NCBI RefSeq assembly: GCF_000013885.1 | Contig: NC_007964.1 | Span: forward strand, 1,784,001 to 1,848,000 | Source of the DNA: Nitrobacter hamburgensis X14 | Lineage (GTDB): Bacteria; Pseudomonadota; Alphaproteobacteria; Rhizobiales; Xanthobacteraceae | DNA length: 64,000 nucleotides | Reading direction: 5' to 3' | Shown: piece by piece, positions 46,871-55,964 of the stretch | How positions within the stretch are numbered: the first letter of the stretch is position 1 | Layout: each line of letters opens with the position of its first letter | Notes under the pieces: model-generated | Database searches by the model: none | The model's input: only the letters and a program-made list of their open reading frames with translations | What the model was told of the DNA's origin: nothing | Position numbers and translations under genes: made by a program

Positions 46871-48015
46871 TGGATCGCGTCTGACATTTGAATCCGGGAT
46901 GGGATTCCCATCTGACTGGATGCATGCGAGTCTGGCGCATGCGAACCGGAATTTTCATCACCCTTAAGCCTGCCGACCGCCGCCATCTGAAGGCGCTGGC
47001 GCGGAATCGCAACACCCCACACAAGCATGTTTGGCGGGCCGAGATCGTACTGTTGAGCGCGGACGGTTTCGGCACCCATGAGATCATGCGCCGGACCGGC
47101 AAGTCGAAGACCTGTGTGTGGCGCTGGCAGGAACGCTTCATGGTGGCGGGTTATGACGGCCTCCTGCACGATAAGACACGCCCCTCGCGCATTCCGCCGC
47201 TGGGGTCGGGCATCGCTGAACGCGTCGTGGCGCTCACCCGGACCGAGCCGCCAGCAGAGGCGACCCACTGGACCTCGGCCATGATGGCGAAGGTCGTCGA
47301 TATCAGCGCGAGTTCCGTTCAACGCATCTGGCGCGCCCATGGGCTGCAGCCGCACCGGGTGAAACAGTTCAAGCTCTCCACTGACCCGCGCTTCGTCGAC
47401 AAATTGCGCGATGTCGTCGGCCTCTATGTCGATCCGCCCGCCCATGCCGTCGTTCTCTCGGTCGATGAAAAAAGCCAAATCCAGGCGCTCGACCGCACCC
47501 AGCCCGGCTTGCCAATAAAGAAGGGTCGCGCCGGGACGATGACCCACGACTACAAGCGTCATGGCACGACGACACTGTTTGCGGCCCTCAACGTCCTCGA
47601 CGGCACCGTCATTGGCCGCAATATGCAGCGCCATCGGCACCAGGAGTTCATCCGCTTCCTCAACGCCGTCGAAGCGCAGGTGCCGCCGCGAAAGCAAATC
47701 CACGCTATCGTCGACAACTATGCAACCCACAAGCACCCGAAAGTGCGCCAGTGGTTGGCCCGGCATCCCCGCTGGGCCTTCCACTTCACGCCCACATCAG
47801 CATCCTGGCTCAACGCCGTCGAGGGCTTCTTCGCCAAACTCACAAAACGACGACTGAAACGCGGCATCTTCCGATCGGTCGTCGACCTGCAGGCTGCAAT
47901 CAATCGCTTCGTAATCGAACATAACGCCGAACCGAAGCCCTTCACATGGACTGCCGATCCCAACAAAATTATCCGAGCCGTCAGACGCGGGCACCAAGTG
48001 TTAGATTCCATCCAC
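46870..48015 (+). mobile_element. IS630-family element, copy 2
   Basis: 1146 bases, virtually identical to copy 1 and in the same direction. It ends at TA 48016-48017, inside the 3' end of the opposite-strand gene at 48001-48735. Confidence 0.9.
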
Positions 48016-48018
48016 TAG
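46939..48018 (+). CDS. IS630-family transposase, copy 2
   Basis: 359 residues, protein sequence identical by eye to copy 1. Its TAG stop again uses the TA of the target site plus a flanking G. Both copies keep all catalytic residues, so they may be active. Confidence 0.93.
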   Translation: MRTGIFITLKPADRRHLKALARNRNTPHKHVWRAEIVLLSADGFGTHEIMRRTGKSKTCVWRWQERFMVAGYDGLLHDKTRPSRIPPLGSGIAERVVALTRTEPPAEATHWTSAMMAKVVDISASSVQRIWRAHGLQPHRVKQFKLSTDPRFVDKLRDVVGLYVDPPAHAVVLSVDEKSQIQALDRTQPGLPIKKGRAGTMTHDYKRHGTTTLFAALNVLDGTVIGRNMQRHRHQEFIRFLNAVEAQVPPRKQIHAIVDNYATHKHPKVRQWLARHPRWAFHFTPTSASWLNAVEGFFAKLTKRRLKRGIFRSVVDLQAAINRFVIEHNAEPKPFTWTADPNKIIRAVRRGHQVLDSIH

Positions 48019-48735
48019 CTGCTCTAGATTGTTCAGAAAGGAGTCTTTTAGTCTTTCCCGACCCGTCTTATCCTTTATTTTTTCAATGCTGTTAAAAGTG
48101 TCTACTAGACCTTTCACGCGCTTCAATCCAAGCTCTGCCTGCTTCTCTTCAACTGCAAGTTCGCGCAGCCTGGTGTCAGCCTCAACCCTCCGGAGCAAGG
48201 CCTCTCGTCCTTCTTTGTAGGGTAAAGCTAACGCGTATTTGGCGATTTTGTACGCCTTCGCAGATTTGGTCACGATAGTGAGCCAAAAAGATCCTGCCGC
48301 GGCCGCCGTGATAAATAGCCGCTCTTCAGGTATCAGCATTAACTCAAGGTCAACATTCGGGTCGTCAGCAAGCACTCGCTGCAGTGCCTCGGCTCCATCG
48401 TTCTGGAGCAGGTTGACGATCGCATAAGATTGCCGTAGAGCGCGGATGCGTGATTCGACCAGCGCGGCGGATGCGATCTCATCAGCTTCGATGATCTGGA
48501 GTCGGATTGGTGGGATGTCTCCCTCGTTCAAAGTAGACATGATCGTCACGGCCAAGTCGCCATTATCCAACGTTTGAATGCGCACATTCATCTGTTCCGC
48601 TAAACCTAGCTCAAGAAAGTTTTTCCCAGCGGCTGCCGTCTGAACAGTTGCGCCCTTTACGAATTCGACGAACTCGGCGAAATCGATCTCGACCTGTTTG
48701 CCTTGTCGGGGTTCCAGAATAACAAACCTTGCCAC
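48001..48735 (-). CDS. Hypothetical protein, 3' end replaced by IS630 end
   Basis: 244 residues. The N-terminal half is beta-rich (MARFVILEPRQGKQVEIDFAE), the C-terminal part helical and charged (RELAVEEKQAELGLKRVKGL, IEKIKDKTGRERLKDSFLNN), with a hydrophobic segment SFWLTIVTKSAKAYKIAKY near 150-170. The last codons (LVDGI and stop) come from the inserted element, so the natural C-terminus may be lost. Not recognised. Confidence 0.6.
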   Translation of the reverse strand: MARFVILEPRQGKQVEIDFAEFVEFVKGATVQTAAAGKNFLELGLAEQMNVRIQTLDNGDLAVTIMSTLNEGDIPPIRLQIIEADEIASAALVESRIRALRQSYAIVNLLQNDGAEALQRVLADDPNVDLELMLIPEERLFITAAAAGSFWLTIVTKSAKAYKIAKYALALPYKEGREALLRRVEADTRLRELAVEEKQAELGLKRVKGLVDTFNSIEKIKDKTGRERLKDSFLNNLEQLVDGI

Positions 48736-48804
48736 TTCAAGTTGCCCTCGCGTTAGGTCTGTCCCAGTGCGTTATTAGACGTGTCCCTATCACAATAGCC
48801 CGCA

Positions 48805-49674
48805 CTAGGTCTTCGCACCACGACGCAGACCGACCCACTCACAATTATCGTCAGTACCTACGATGGTGAGTTGCTGTGCTTCGCGCCTAACCCGCCTTGC
48901 GAAGTACATCTCACCTGCTCCCTCTCTCTCTCTCTCTCTCTCTCTCAGCGCCGGATGATCCTGCTCCACCGGCAGGTTGGCATCGATGACGAGGTCCAGC
49001 GCCTCCTGCGGCGCGCGGTCGATGTCGACGCCGCCGCGGCGCATTTCCTTGAGCGCGGCGCGGATCGCCTCCTGCTCGTTGAGAACCTCCCGGCCGGTGC
49101 GCGAGGGGCCGATGACAGGCCAGTGACGATTTCGAGTCCTGGCCTCCAGCCGCGCCATCTTCAACGCCTCCATCGCCTGCATCAGCTTGTCGATGTCTGT
49201 GTCCGGCTTCTCCTCCAACTCGCGCACCATACGCTCGGCGATCGCAACCAGCCGTCCTGTCAACGCGGCCGTCTTTTGCCGTGGGCCGGCCCGCCAGAGC
49301 GGCACGTCATAGGAATGGCGCGCCGCGAACGCCGGGCGCGTCCAGCCTTGATTGCGCTTCCAGAGCGTTATCGTCGAATGGTTGCCTCCGGTTCGGGCCT
49401 GTATCTGCGCAAAGGTCAGCGTGGTCGTCTCCACAAGGTGCCGCACGGCACGGACGCTGGAATCCGGATGCGGCCGCCGTGTGCCCTTTGGCCGGTCGCT
49501 TGCCTGAACGGCGGGCGGACCTGCAACGGTCGAGCCCTCGGCGGGTTCGTCCGGCATGACGCGGAGGCGGGTGAGGGAAGGGGTGCGAGGCAGGACCATG
49601 CCACGGAATATAATCCTATAACCCAACGGAGGCAAGGGCGAGGGTTTAAGTTTTCGTCCCGCCTCGCGGGCCAT
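48805..49674 (-). CDS. Hypothetical HTH-like protein with (CT)n-encoded Arg-Glu run
   Basis: Up to 289 residues; the start is uncertain, and an ATG at 49599 (MVLPRTPSLTRLRVMPDEP) or 49557 (MPDEPAEGS) may be the real one. SSVRAVRHLVETTTLTFAQIQARTGGNHSTITLWKRNQGW is a helix-turn-helix-like segment. A helical region follows (KLMQAMEALKMARLEARTR). Near residue 243 a (CT) tract encodes REREREREG. The family looks like a recurrent Bradyrhizobiaceae protein of unknown role, possibly related to small terminase-like DNA-binding proteins. Confidence 0.6.
   Translation of the reverse strand: MAREAGRKLKPSPLPPLGYRIIFRGMVLPRTPSLTRLRVMPDEPAEGSTVAGPPAVQASDRPKGTRRPHPDSSVRAVRHLVETTTLTFAQIQARTGGNHSTITLWKRNQGWTRPAFAARHSYDVPLWRAGPRQKTAALTGRLVAIAERMVRELEEKPDTDIDKLMQAMEALKMARLEARTRNRHWPVIGPSRTGREVLNEQEAIRAALKEMRRGGVDIDRAPQEALDLVIDANLPVEQDHPALREREREREGAGEMYFARRVRREAQQLTIVGTDDNCEWVGLRRGAKT
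48922..48946 (+). repeat. (CT)12 microsatellite inside a reading frame
   Basis: About 25 bases of uninterrupted CT, giving alternating Glu and Arg on the minus strand. Gain or loss of one unit would shift the frame of the last roughly 40 codons. Confidence 0.95.
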
Positions 49675-49834
49675 TACGCGGTTTAAGGGAGTGCCCGCTC
49701 AAGCGGCATGCGTTGCGCAAATTCTGGTCAATCGCTCGCCGTCCGGACCGATTTTCTCAAGTCAATCGCTGTCCTGTCCATGGCACGTGCATTGCACGGC
49801 CACTGTCCCAGACGTTTTCAGATGGGAGACGACA

Positions 49835-50323
49835 ATGAAGCGGTCCGACCTCACCGAGAAGATTCTCGACATCAAGCGCGAGAAGGAATGGAACTGGAAA
49901 TACATCGCCGGCGAGATCGGCGGGTTTTCGGAAATTCTGATCGTCAGCGCGCTACTCGGCCATATGAAGCTGACCAAGCCGCAGGCGGCGGCGGCCGGAA
50001 AGCTGTTCGGCCTCTCCAAGGCGGAAATCGCGATGCTCAACGAGGTGCCGATGCGCGGCGCGGGCACGCCGATGCCGCCGACCGATCCGCTGCTCTATCG
50101 CCTGTACGAACTGGTGATGATCAACGGACCGGCGCTGAAGGCGCTGATCGAGGAAGAATTCGGCGATGGCATCATGTCGGCGATCGACTTCGACATGGAA
50201 ATTGCGCGCGTCGCCAATCCCAAGGGCGACCGCGTCAAGATCGGCATGACCGGCAAATTCCTGCCGTTCAAGTATTACGGCGCCACCGGCAACAATCTGG
50301 AATACGGCCTCAAGGAGGAGTGA
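49835..50323 (+). CDS. cynS: Cyanate hydratase (cyanase)
   Basis: 162 residues from the ATG at 49835 (MKRSDLTEKILDIKREKEW), close to the 156 residues of E. coli CynS. The catalytic Arg and Glu are in LLYRLYELVMINGP and the Ser in GIMSAIDFDMEI; the C-terminal GDRVKIGMTGKFLPFKYY closes the family fold. It converts cyanate and bicarbonate to ammonia and carbon dioxide as a decamer in the cytoplasm. No cynT, cynR or cyanate transporter is adjacent; it stands convergent to the DUF1476 gene. An in-frame GTG/TTG extension upstream is not family-like. Confidence 0.96.
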   Translation: MKRSDLTEKILDIKREKEWNWKYIAGEIGGFSEILIVSALLGHMKLTKPQAAAAGKLFGLSKAEIAMLNEVPMRGAGTPMPPTDPLLYRLYELVMINGPALKALIEEEFGDGIMSAIDFDMEIARVANPKGDRVKIGMTGKFLPFKYYGATGNNLEYGLKEE

Positions 50324-50437
50324 GCGCCCTCCGCACCACTGATCGTCATCGCCCGGCCAAGTGCGCAATTGCGCACACGGACCGGGCGATCCAGCAGCCA
50401 CCGCATCTCTTGAAATGCGGGCGCGGAATACTGGATC

Positions 50438-50455
50438 ATCCGCTTACGCGGATGA
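50438..50455. repeat. REP-like palindrome
   Basis: catccgcttacgcggatg, a perfect short hairpin preceded by ctggat and followed by atgat, between the convergent 3' ends of cynS and the DUF1476 gene. It may also act as a bidirectional terminator. Confidence 0.65.
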
Positions 50456-50488
50456 TGATAGCTTTCCCGATAATTTCGAACGGCGCGG

Positions 50489-50815
50489 TTACGCCCCCGC
50501 CTTCACCTGCGCGATGGCCTGTGCCATCAGCGTGTCCATCTGGGCGCGGAGTTCCTGTTCGGTGAGCGCGACGCCTTTGGCGGTAAGGTCGCGCATCACC
50601 TTGTGAACCACGTCGGCGTCGCCGGGCTGTTCGAAGTCGGCGGCGACGACCTCTTTGGCATAGGCGTTGGCGGCATCGCCGGCGATTCCGAGCTTCTCCG
50701 CGACCCACAGTCCCAATAGCTTGTTGCGGCGGGCCTCGGCCTTGAATTTCTGCTCCTCGTCGAGTGCGAACTTCTTCTCAAAACCTTCTCCGCGCTTATC
50801 GAATGATGTGCTCAT
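50489..50815 (-). CDS. DUF1476 protein, F1Fo-ATP synthase zeta (inhibitor) subunit family
   Basis: 108 residues from the ATG at 50815 (MSTSFDKRGEGFEKKFALDE), the conserved N-terminus that in Paracoccus zeta inserts into F1 and blocks reverse rotation. The rest is the four-helix bundle (RRNKLLGLWVAEKLGI, DVVHKVMRDLTAKG). Probably an inhibitor of ATP hydrolysis by ATP synthase. Divergent from purC, which I recall as a usual neighbour. Confidence 0.9.
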   Translation of the reverse strand: MSTSFDKRGEGFEKKFALDEEQKFKAEARRNKLLGLWVAEKLGIAGDAANAYAKEVVAADFEQPGDADVVHKVMRDLTAKGVALTEQELRAQMDTLMAQAIAQVKAGA

Positions 50816-51147
50816 GGTTTTGGGTCCGGTTCCATTATTGCCGAAGCTGCCGAACCGGGCATGTTGCGGCAGCCGGTTCGACATCCTAGATCACATTCTA
50901 GATAGGGAATGGCCGATCCGGGAACAACGGGCGCAAGGTCGCAGGGAGTACGGTAAAACTTCGCGCCTGATCGACTGCATTGATTGTGCTGGGTGGCTCA
51001 ATCGGCTAGGTTGCGGGCGGGCTCGGTTCTTGTTCTGTTTCCTGTACTTGTTCAAGATCCCGGCTTCGCGGCAGCTCCGCCATGGGTCACATCGAACGCT
51101 CGGAGCACATCAACTTCATGGATTTCAACAACACACGGTACATCCCT
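50816..51147. other. Divergent control region between the zeta subunit gene and purC
   Basis: 332 bases with no supported gene; it presumably holds both promoters. An in-frame extension of purC to 51082 lacks family similarity. Confidence 0.4.
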
Positions 51148-51915
51148 ATGAGCCGTCGGCGTCGCATTTACGAAGGCAAGGCCAAGGTACTTTACGAAGG
51201 ACCGGAGCCCGGCACTCTGATTCAACACTTCAAGGACGACGCGACCGCGTTCAATGCCAAGAAACATCAGGTGATCGAGGGCAAGGGCGTCCTCAACAAC
51301 CGGATTTCGGAGTACCTGTTCCAGCACCTCAACGACATCGGGGTGCCGACCCATTTCATCCGCCGTCTCAACATGCGCGAACAACTGATTCGCGAGGTCG
51401 AGATCGTGCCGCTCGAGGTCGTGGTCCGCAATGTCGCAGCGGGGTCGCTGTCGCAGCGGCTCGGCATCGAGGAAGGCACCCAGCTACCGCGCTCGATCAT
51501 CGAGTTCTACTACAAGAACGACCAGCTCAACGATCCCATGGTGTCCGAGGAGCACGTCACCGCGTTCGGCTGGGCGACGCCGCAGGAGATCGACGACATC
51601 ATGGCGCTGGCGATCCGCGTCAACGACTTCCTGACCGGGCTGTTTCTCGGCATCGGCATCCGGCTGGTCGATTTCAAGATGGAATGTGGCCGGCTGTTCG
51701 AAAACGAGATGATGCGAATCATCGTCGCCGATGAAATATCTCCCGACTCGTGCCGGCTGTGGGACATCAAGTCGAACGAGAAGCTCGACAAGGACCGCTT
51801 CCGTCGCGACCTCGGCGGGCTGCTTGAGGCCTACACCGAAGTTGCGAAGCGGCTCGGCATTCTAATGGAAAACGAGCGGCCGCTCGGCGCCGGTCCGGTG
51901 CTGGTGAAGGGATAA
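51148..51915 (+). CDS. purC: Phosphoribosylaminoimidazole-succinocarboxamide synthase
   Basis: 255 residues from the ATG at 51148 (MSRRRRIYEGKAKVLYEGPE), the family start and length. KDDATAFNAKKHQVIEGKG and VVRNVAAGSLSQR are SAICAR synthetase motifs, as is RLVDFKMECGRLF. It ligates aspartate to CAIR in purine synthesis. First of the purC-purS-purQ-purL run. Confidence 0.97.
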   Translation: MSRRRRIYEGKAKVLYEGPEPGTLIQHFKDDATAFNAKKHQVIEGKGVLNNRISEYLFQHLNDIGVPTHFIRRLNMREQLIREVEIVPLEVVVRNVAAGSLSQRLGIEEGTQLPRSIIEFYYKNDQLNDPMVSEEHVTAFGWATPQEIDDIMALAIRVNDFLTGLFLGIGIRLVDFKMECGRLFENEMMRIIVADEISPDSCRLWDIKSNEKLDKDRFRRDLGGLLEAYTEVAKRLGILMENERPLGAGPVLVKG

Positions 51916-51939
51916 GCTCAATACGTCATTGCGGGCGCG

Positions 51940-52035
51940 GCATCGCCGCGAACCGCGATGTGCGAGTGCACATCTGGGAATCCAGAGGTTGGCGAGATTC
52001 CGGATCGATCCGCTGCGCGGATCGTCCGGAATGAC
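51940..52035. repeat. REP-like palindromes between purC and purS
   Basis: Two short dyads: gatgtgcgagtgcacatc (51957-51974) and cgatccgctgcgcggatcg (52006-52024), ending ggaatgacg, in the style of Bradyrhizobium intergenic palindromes. Confidence 0.6.
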
Positions 52036-52044
52036 GAGGGTTAG

Positions 52045-52287
52045 ATGAAGGCACGCGTCACCGTTACACTGAAAACCGGCATCCTCGATCCGCAAGGCAA
52101 GGCGATCGAGGGGGCGCTGAAGTCGCTCGGTGTCGATGGCATCGCCAGTGTGCGCCAGGGCAAGGTGTTCGATATCGAACTCGCCGGCGCGGACAGAGCG
52201 AAGGCGGAAGCCGCGCTCAAGGCCGCCGCCGACAAACTGCTCGCCAATACGGTGATTGAGAACTATCGGGTCGAGGTTCTGAGCTAG
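52045..52287 (+). CDS. purS: FGAM synthase subunit PurS
   Basis: 80 residues, typical. KARVTVTLKTGILDPQGKAI and the SVRQGKVFDIEL strand fit the PurS fold. It bridges PurQ and PurL in the formylglycinamidine ribonucleotide synthase complex. Twelve bases before purQ. Confidence 0.95.
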   Translation: MKARVTVTLKTGILDPQGKAIEGALKSLGVDGIASVRQGKVFDIELAGADRAKAEAALKAAADKLLANTVIENYRVEVLS

Positions 52288-52299
52288 GCGCCGTACGAC

Positions 52300-53001
52300 A
52301 TGAAATCCGCGATCCTCGTCTTTCCCGGCATCAATCGCGAGCGCGACATGGCGCGCGCGCTGAAACTCATTTCGGGACACGAGCCCGCGATGGTGTGGCA
52401 CGCCGAGACGTCGCTGCCCAAGGGGACCGATCTCGTGGTGATGCCCGGCGGCTTCTCATACGGCGACTATCTGCGCTGCGGCGCCATCGCCGCGCGCTCG
52501 CCGGTGATGGACGCGGTGCGCGCCTTCGCGGCCGACGGCGGTCTCGTGCTCGGCGTCTGCAACGGGTTTCAGATTCTCTGCGAGTCCGGATTGTTGCCGG
52601 GCATCCTGATGCGCAATGCGCGGCTGAAGTTCATCTGCCATGACGTGCACCTGCGGGTCGAACGCTCGGATACGCCGTTCACGCGCGGCTACAATGCCGG
52701 GCAGGTGATCCGCGTGCCGGTCGCGCATGGCGAGGGCAACTACGCCGCCGACGAGGAGACCATTCGCCGTCTCGAAGGCGAGGGGCGCGTGCTCTATCGC
52801 TACTGCTCGGCGACCGGCGAGATCGGCGACACTCACAATATCAACGGTGCGGCGCAGTCCATCGCCGGCATTGTCAACGTGCGCGGCAACGTGCTCGGCA
52901 TGATGCCGCATCCGGAAAATCACGTCGAAGACATCATGGGCTGCACCGACGGGCGCGGGCTGTTCGCGGGCCTCGTCGCGCATCTGGAGCGGGCGGCGTA
53001 A
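52300..53001 (+). CDS. purQ: FGAM synthase glutaminase subunit PurQ
   Basis: 233 residues, class I glutamine amidotransferase. The nucleophile Cys is in VLGVCNGFQILCE and the His/Glu pair in GMMPHPENHVED. It supplies ammonia to PurL. Confidence 0.96.
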   Translation: MKSAILVFPGINRERDMARALKLISGHEPAMVWHAETSLPKGTDLVVMPGGFSYGDYLRCGAIAARSPVMDAVRAFAADGGLVLGVCNGFQILCESGLLPGILMRNARLKFICHDVHLRVERSDTPFTRGYNAGQVIRVPVAHGEGNYAADEETIRRLEGEGRVLYRYCSATGEIGDTHNINGAAQSIAGIVNVRGNVLGMMPHPENHVEDIMGCTDGRGLFAGLVAHLERAA

Positions 53002-53135
53002 GAAACGCCACGACGATAAGTGAAAAGCAGATCAAAGGTGGTCCGCAAGGAACAGATCGAGGCTGCCCAAAGCCTCTTTAACAAAATGGGCAATTGACGA
53101 TACGCCGTCGAAAAACTTGACAAGAATTTTATGAA

Positions 53136-55370
53136 ATGAACCGCACCGATCCCCCGATCACCCCCGAACTCGTCGCCTCGCACGGCCTCAAGCCGGACGA
53201 GTACGAGCGCATTTTGAAGCTGATCGGCCGCGTACCGACATTCACAGAACTCGGCATCTTCTCGGCGATGTGGAACGAACACTGTTCCTACAAATCCTCG
53301 CGCATCCATCTGCGCGGGTTGCCGACGAAAGCGCCGTGGGTGATCCAGGGTCCCGGCGAGAATGCCGGCGTCATCGATATCGGCGATGGGCAGGCGGTGG
53401 TGTTCAAGATGGAGAGCCACAACCATCCGAGCTACATCGAGCCGTATCAGGGCGCGACCACCGGCGTCGGCGGTATCCTGCGCGACGTCTTCACCATGGG
53501 CGCGCGCCCCATCGCCTGCCTCAACGCGCTGAGCTTCGGCGATCCGTCGCATCCGAAAACGCGGCATCTCGTCGGCGGCGTGGTCGCGGGCGTCGGCGGC
53601 TATGGCAACTCGTTTGGGGTGCCGACTGTCGGCGGGCAGGTGCGCTTCCACACCCGTTATGACGGCAACATTCTCGTCAATGCCATGGCGGTGGGCCTCG
53701 CCGACGCCGACAAGATCTTTTATGCGGCGGCGTCAGGCGTGAACATGCCGATCGTCTATCTGGGCTCCAAGACCGGCCGCGACGGCATTCACGGCGCCAC
53801 CATGGCGTCGGCCGAATTCGACGACGACAGCGCCGAGAAGCGCCCGACCGTTCAGGTCGGCGATCCCTTCGCCGAGAAGCTATTGCTGGAAGCCTGCCTC
53901 GAAATCATGGAAACGGATTGCGTCATCGCGATCCAGGACATGGGCGCGGCGGGCCTGACGTGTTCGGCGGTGGAAATGGGCGCCAAGGGCGACCTCGGTG
54001 TCGATCTCGATCTCGACAGCGTGCCGACGCGCGAGCAGGGCATGAGCGCCTACGAGATGATGCTCTCGGAATCGCAAGAGCGCATGCTCATGGTTCTGAA
54101 GCCCGAGAAGGAAAAGGAAGCGGAGGCGATCTTCAGGAAGTGGGGACTCGATTTCGCTATCGTCGGCTATACGACGCCGTCGCAGCGCTTCGTGGTCAAG
54201 CACGGCGGCGACGTGATGGTCGACTTGCCGATCAAGGAGCTTGAGTCCGAAGCGCCGCTGTATGACCGGCCACATGTGCCGTCGCCGCAGTTACCCGTCG
54301 TCCACGCCCGCGACGTTGCGCCGCGTTTGCCGGTGGCTGATGCGCTGGAAAAGCTTATCGCGACGCCGGAGCTGTGCTCGAAGCGCTGGGTGTGGGAGCA
54401 ATATGATCACGTCATCGGCGGCAACACCGTGCAGCGTCCCGGCGGCGATGCGGCGGTGGTCCGTGTCGAGGACGGGCCGAAGGGCCTCGCGCTCACCGTT
54501 GACGTGACGCCGCGCTATTGCGAGGCCGATCCGTTTGAGGGCGGCAAGCAGGCGGTGGCGGAAGCCTGGCGCAACATCACCGCTGTCGGCGGCCGTCCGC
54601 TTGCGATTACCGACAACCTGAATTTCGGCAACCCGGAACGGCCCGAGATCATGGGCCAGTTCGTCGGCTGCCTGAAGGGCATCGCGGCCGCCTGCACCGC
54701 GCTGGATTTCCCGGTCGTGTCCGGCAACGTCTCGCTCTACAACGAAACAAACGGCCGCGGCATTCTGCCGACGCCCTCGATCGGCGGCGTCGGCCTGCTC
54801 GACGATTTCACCCAGTCCGCATCGCTTGCCTTCAAGGCCGAGGGCGAGTGCATCCTGCTGATCGGCGAGACCCAGGGCTGGCTCGGTCAGTCGGTTTACT
54901 TGCGCGACGTCTGCGGGCGCGAGGAGGGGGCGCCGCCGCCGGTCGATCTTGCCGCGGAAAAACGCAACGGCGATGTCGTGCGTGGCATGATCCATGCGGG
55001 GACGGTCACGGCAGTTCATGACATTTCCGACGGCGGACTTCTCGTAGCGCTCGCGGAAATGGCGATGGCCGGCGGCATCGGCGCCGCGCTCGATGCCGCA
55101 CCTGAAGCGATCGTGCCGCACGCCTGGTGGTTCGGCGAGGATCAGGCCCGCTACATCGTCACCGTGCACGAAAAGGATCTGCTGAGCGTTTTCACCAAGC
55201 TCAAGGCGGTCGAGGTGCCTTGCGTCCAGATCGGCCTGACCGGCGGTCACGAGATCGCCATTGCCGGCGAGCGCGCCGTTCACGTCAAAGCCTTGCAGCA
55301 TGGCTTTGAAAGCTGGCTGCCGGACTATATGGCCGGGAGAGTCGAGACCAGTGGCATTCCTGACCGCTGA
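53136..55370 (+). CDS. purL: FGAM synthase large subunit, small-type PurL
   Basis: 744 residues, the bacterial small PurL that depends on PurS and PurQ. VFKMESHNHPSYIEPYQGA and GGVVAGVGGYGNSFGVPTV are signature motifs of the ATP and FGAR sites. A 134-base gap after purQ may hold a weak promoter. Followed by a 594-base noncoding stretch. Confidence 0.97.
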   Translation: MNRTDPPITPELVASHGLKPDEYERILKLIGRVPTFTELGIFSAMWNEHCSYKSSRIHLRGLPTKAPWVIQGPGENAGVIDIGDGQAVVFKMESHNHPSYIEPYQGATTGVGGILRDVFTMGARPIACLNALSFGDPSHPKTRHLVGGVVAGVGGYGNSFGVPTVGGQVRFHTRYDGNILVNAMAVGLADADKIFYAAASGVNMPIVYLGSKTGRDGIHGATMASAEFDDDSAEKRPTVQVGDPFAEKLLLEACLEIMETDCVIAIQDMGAAGLTCSAVEMGAKGDLGVDLDLDSVPTREQGMSAYEMMLSESQERMLMVLKPEKEKEAEAIFRKWGLDFAIVGYTTPSQRFVVKHGGDVMVDLPIKELESEAPLYDRPHVPSPQLPVVHARDVAPRLPVADALEKLIATPELCSKRWVWEQYDHVIGGNTVQRPGGDAAVVRVEDGPKGLALTVDVTPRYCEADPFEGGKQAVAEAWRNITAVGGRPLAITDNLNFGNPERPEIMGQFVGCLKGIAAACTALDFPVVSGNVSLYNETNGRGILPTPSIGGVGLLDDFTQSASLAFKAEGECILLIGETQGWLGQSVYLRDVCGREEGAPPPVDLAAEKRNGDVVRGMIHAGTVTAVHDISDGGLLVALAEMAMAGGIGAALDAAPEAIVPHAWWFGEDQARYIVTVHEKDLLSVFTKLKAVEVPCVQIGLTGGHEIAIAGERAVHVKALQHGFESWLPDYMAGRVETSGIPDR

Positions 55371-55964
55371 CTTTGTTTTTTCCGAACATTCGCCGAGAAA
55401 TGCGGTGTCGTCGTCCGCGAATGCGGACGATCCTGTATTCCGCTGCGCCTCGTTAGAAATCAGAACAGCTATGGGATACTGGATACTCCGCTTTCGCGGA
55501 GTATGACGTTTTTCGTGTTGAGCCGGAGTTCATTCACAGAACGCGCTTTGCATCGGGGATTTGAAGCAGCGCCGCCGTCCTCGTCCAATTCAGCACCCAG
55601 CAGCCCGTGCCGGGGGAGGACAATTTGTCACGCGATTGGTCCGCGACAACGCTGCCAGCCTGGCGTCTTCTCACGGGTATACAGGGCCGCCGGGGTAGCT
55701 GACCTTCTTCAGGGGGCAGGGCATAGGTTGTATCGGATAGGCGATCACGGTACCACTAGCGGCCCCCCCTGACGCGGCCGGGGTTCGGCGTTAAGCGTGT
55801 GATCGGGACCGGGTATCTTCCGGAAGCCGTCTTGCGGTTAAAAAGTTCATGCAGATATAGGATTGATCGGCGTGACGGGATAGGGCGGCCACGTTAAGTT
55901 GAGCAGCCGTTGCGGCGATTCCGGTGCATGATTCGGGGGCGTGGCGGATTTGGGAGAGACTTTG
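55371..55964. other. purL-bolA intergenic region with REP-like palindromes
   Basis: 594 bases without a supported gene. Palindromes at 55410-55431 (cgtcgtccgcg/gcggacgat) and 55483-55504 (ggatactccgc/gcggagtat) are of the family seen at 32076 and 50438. Confidence 0.6.
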
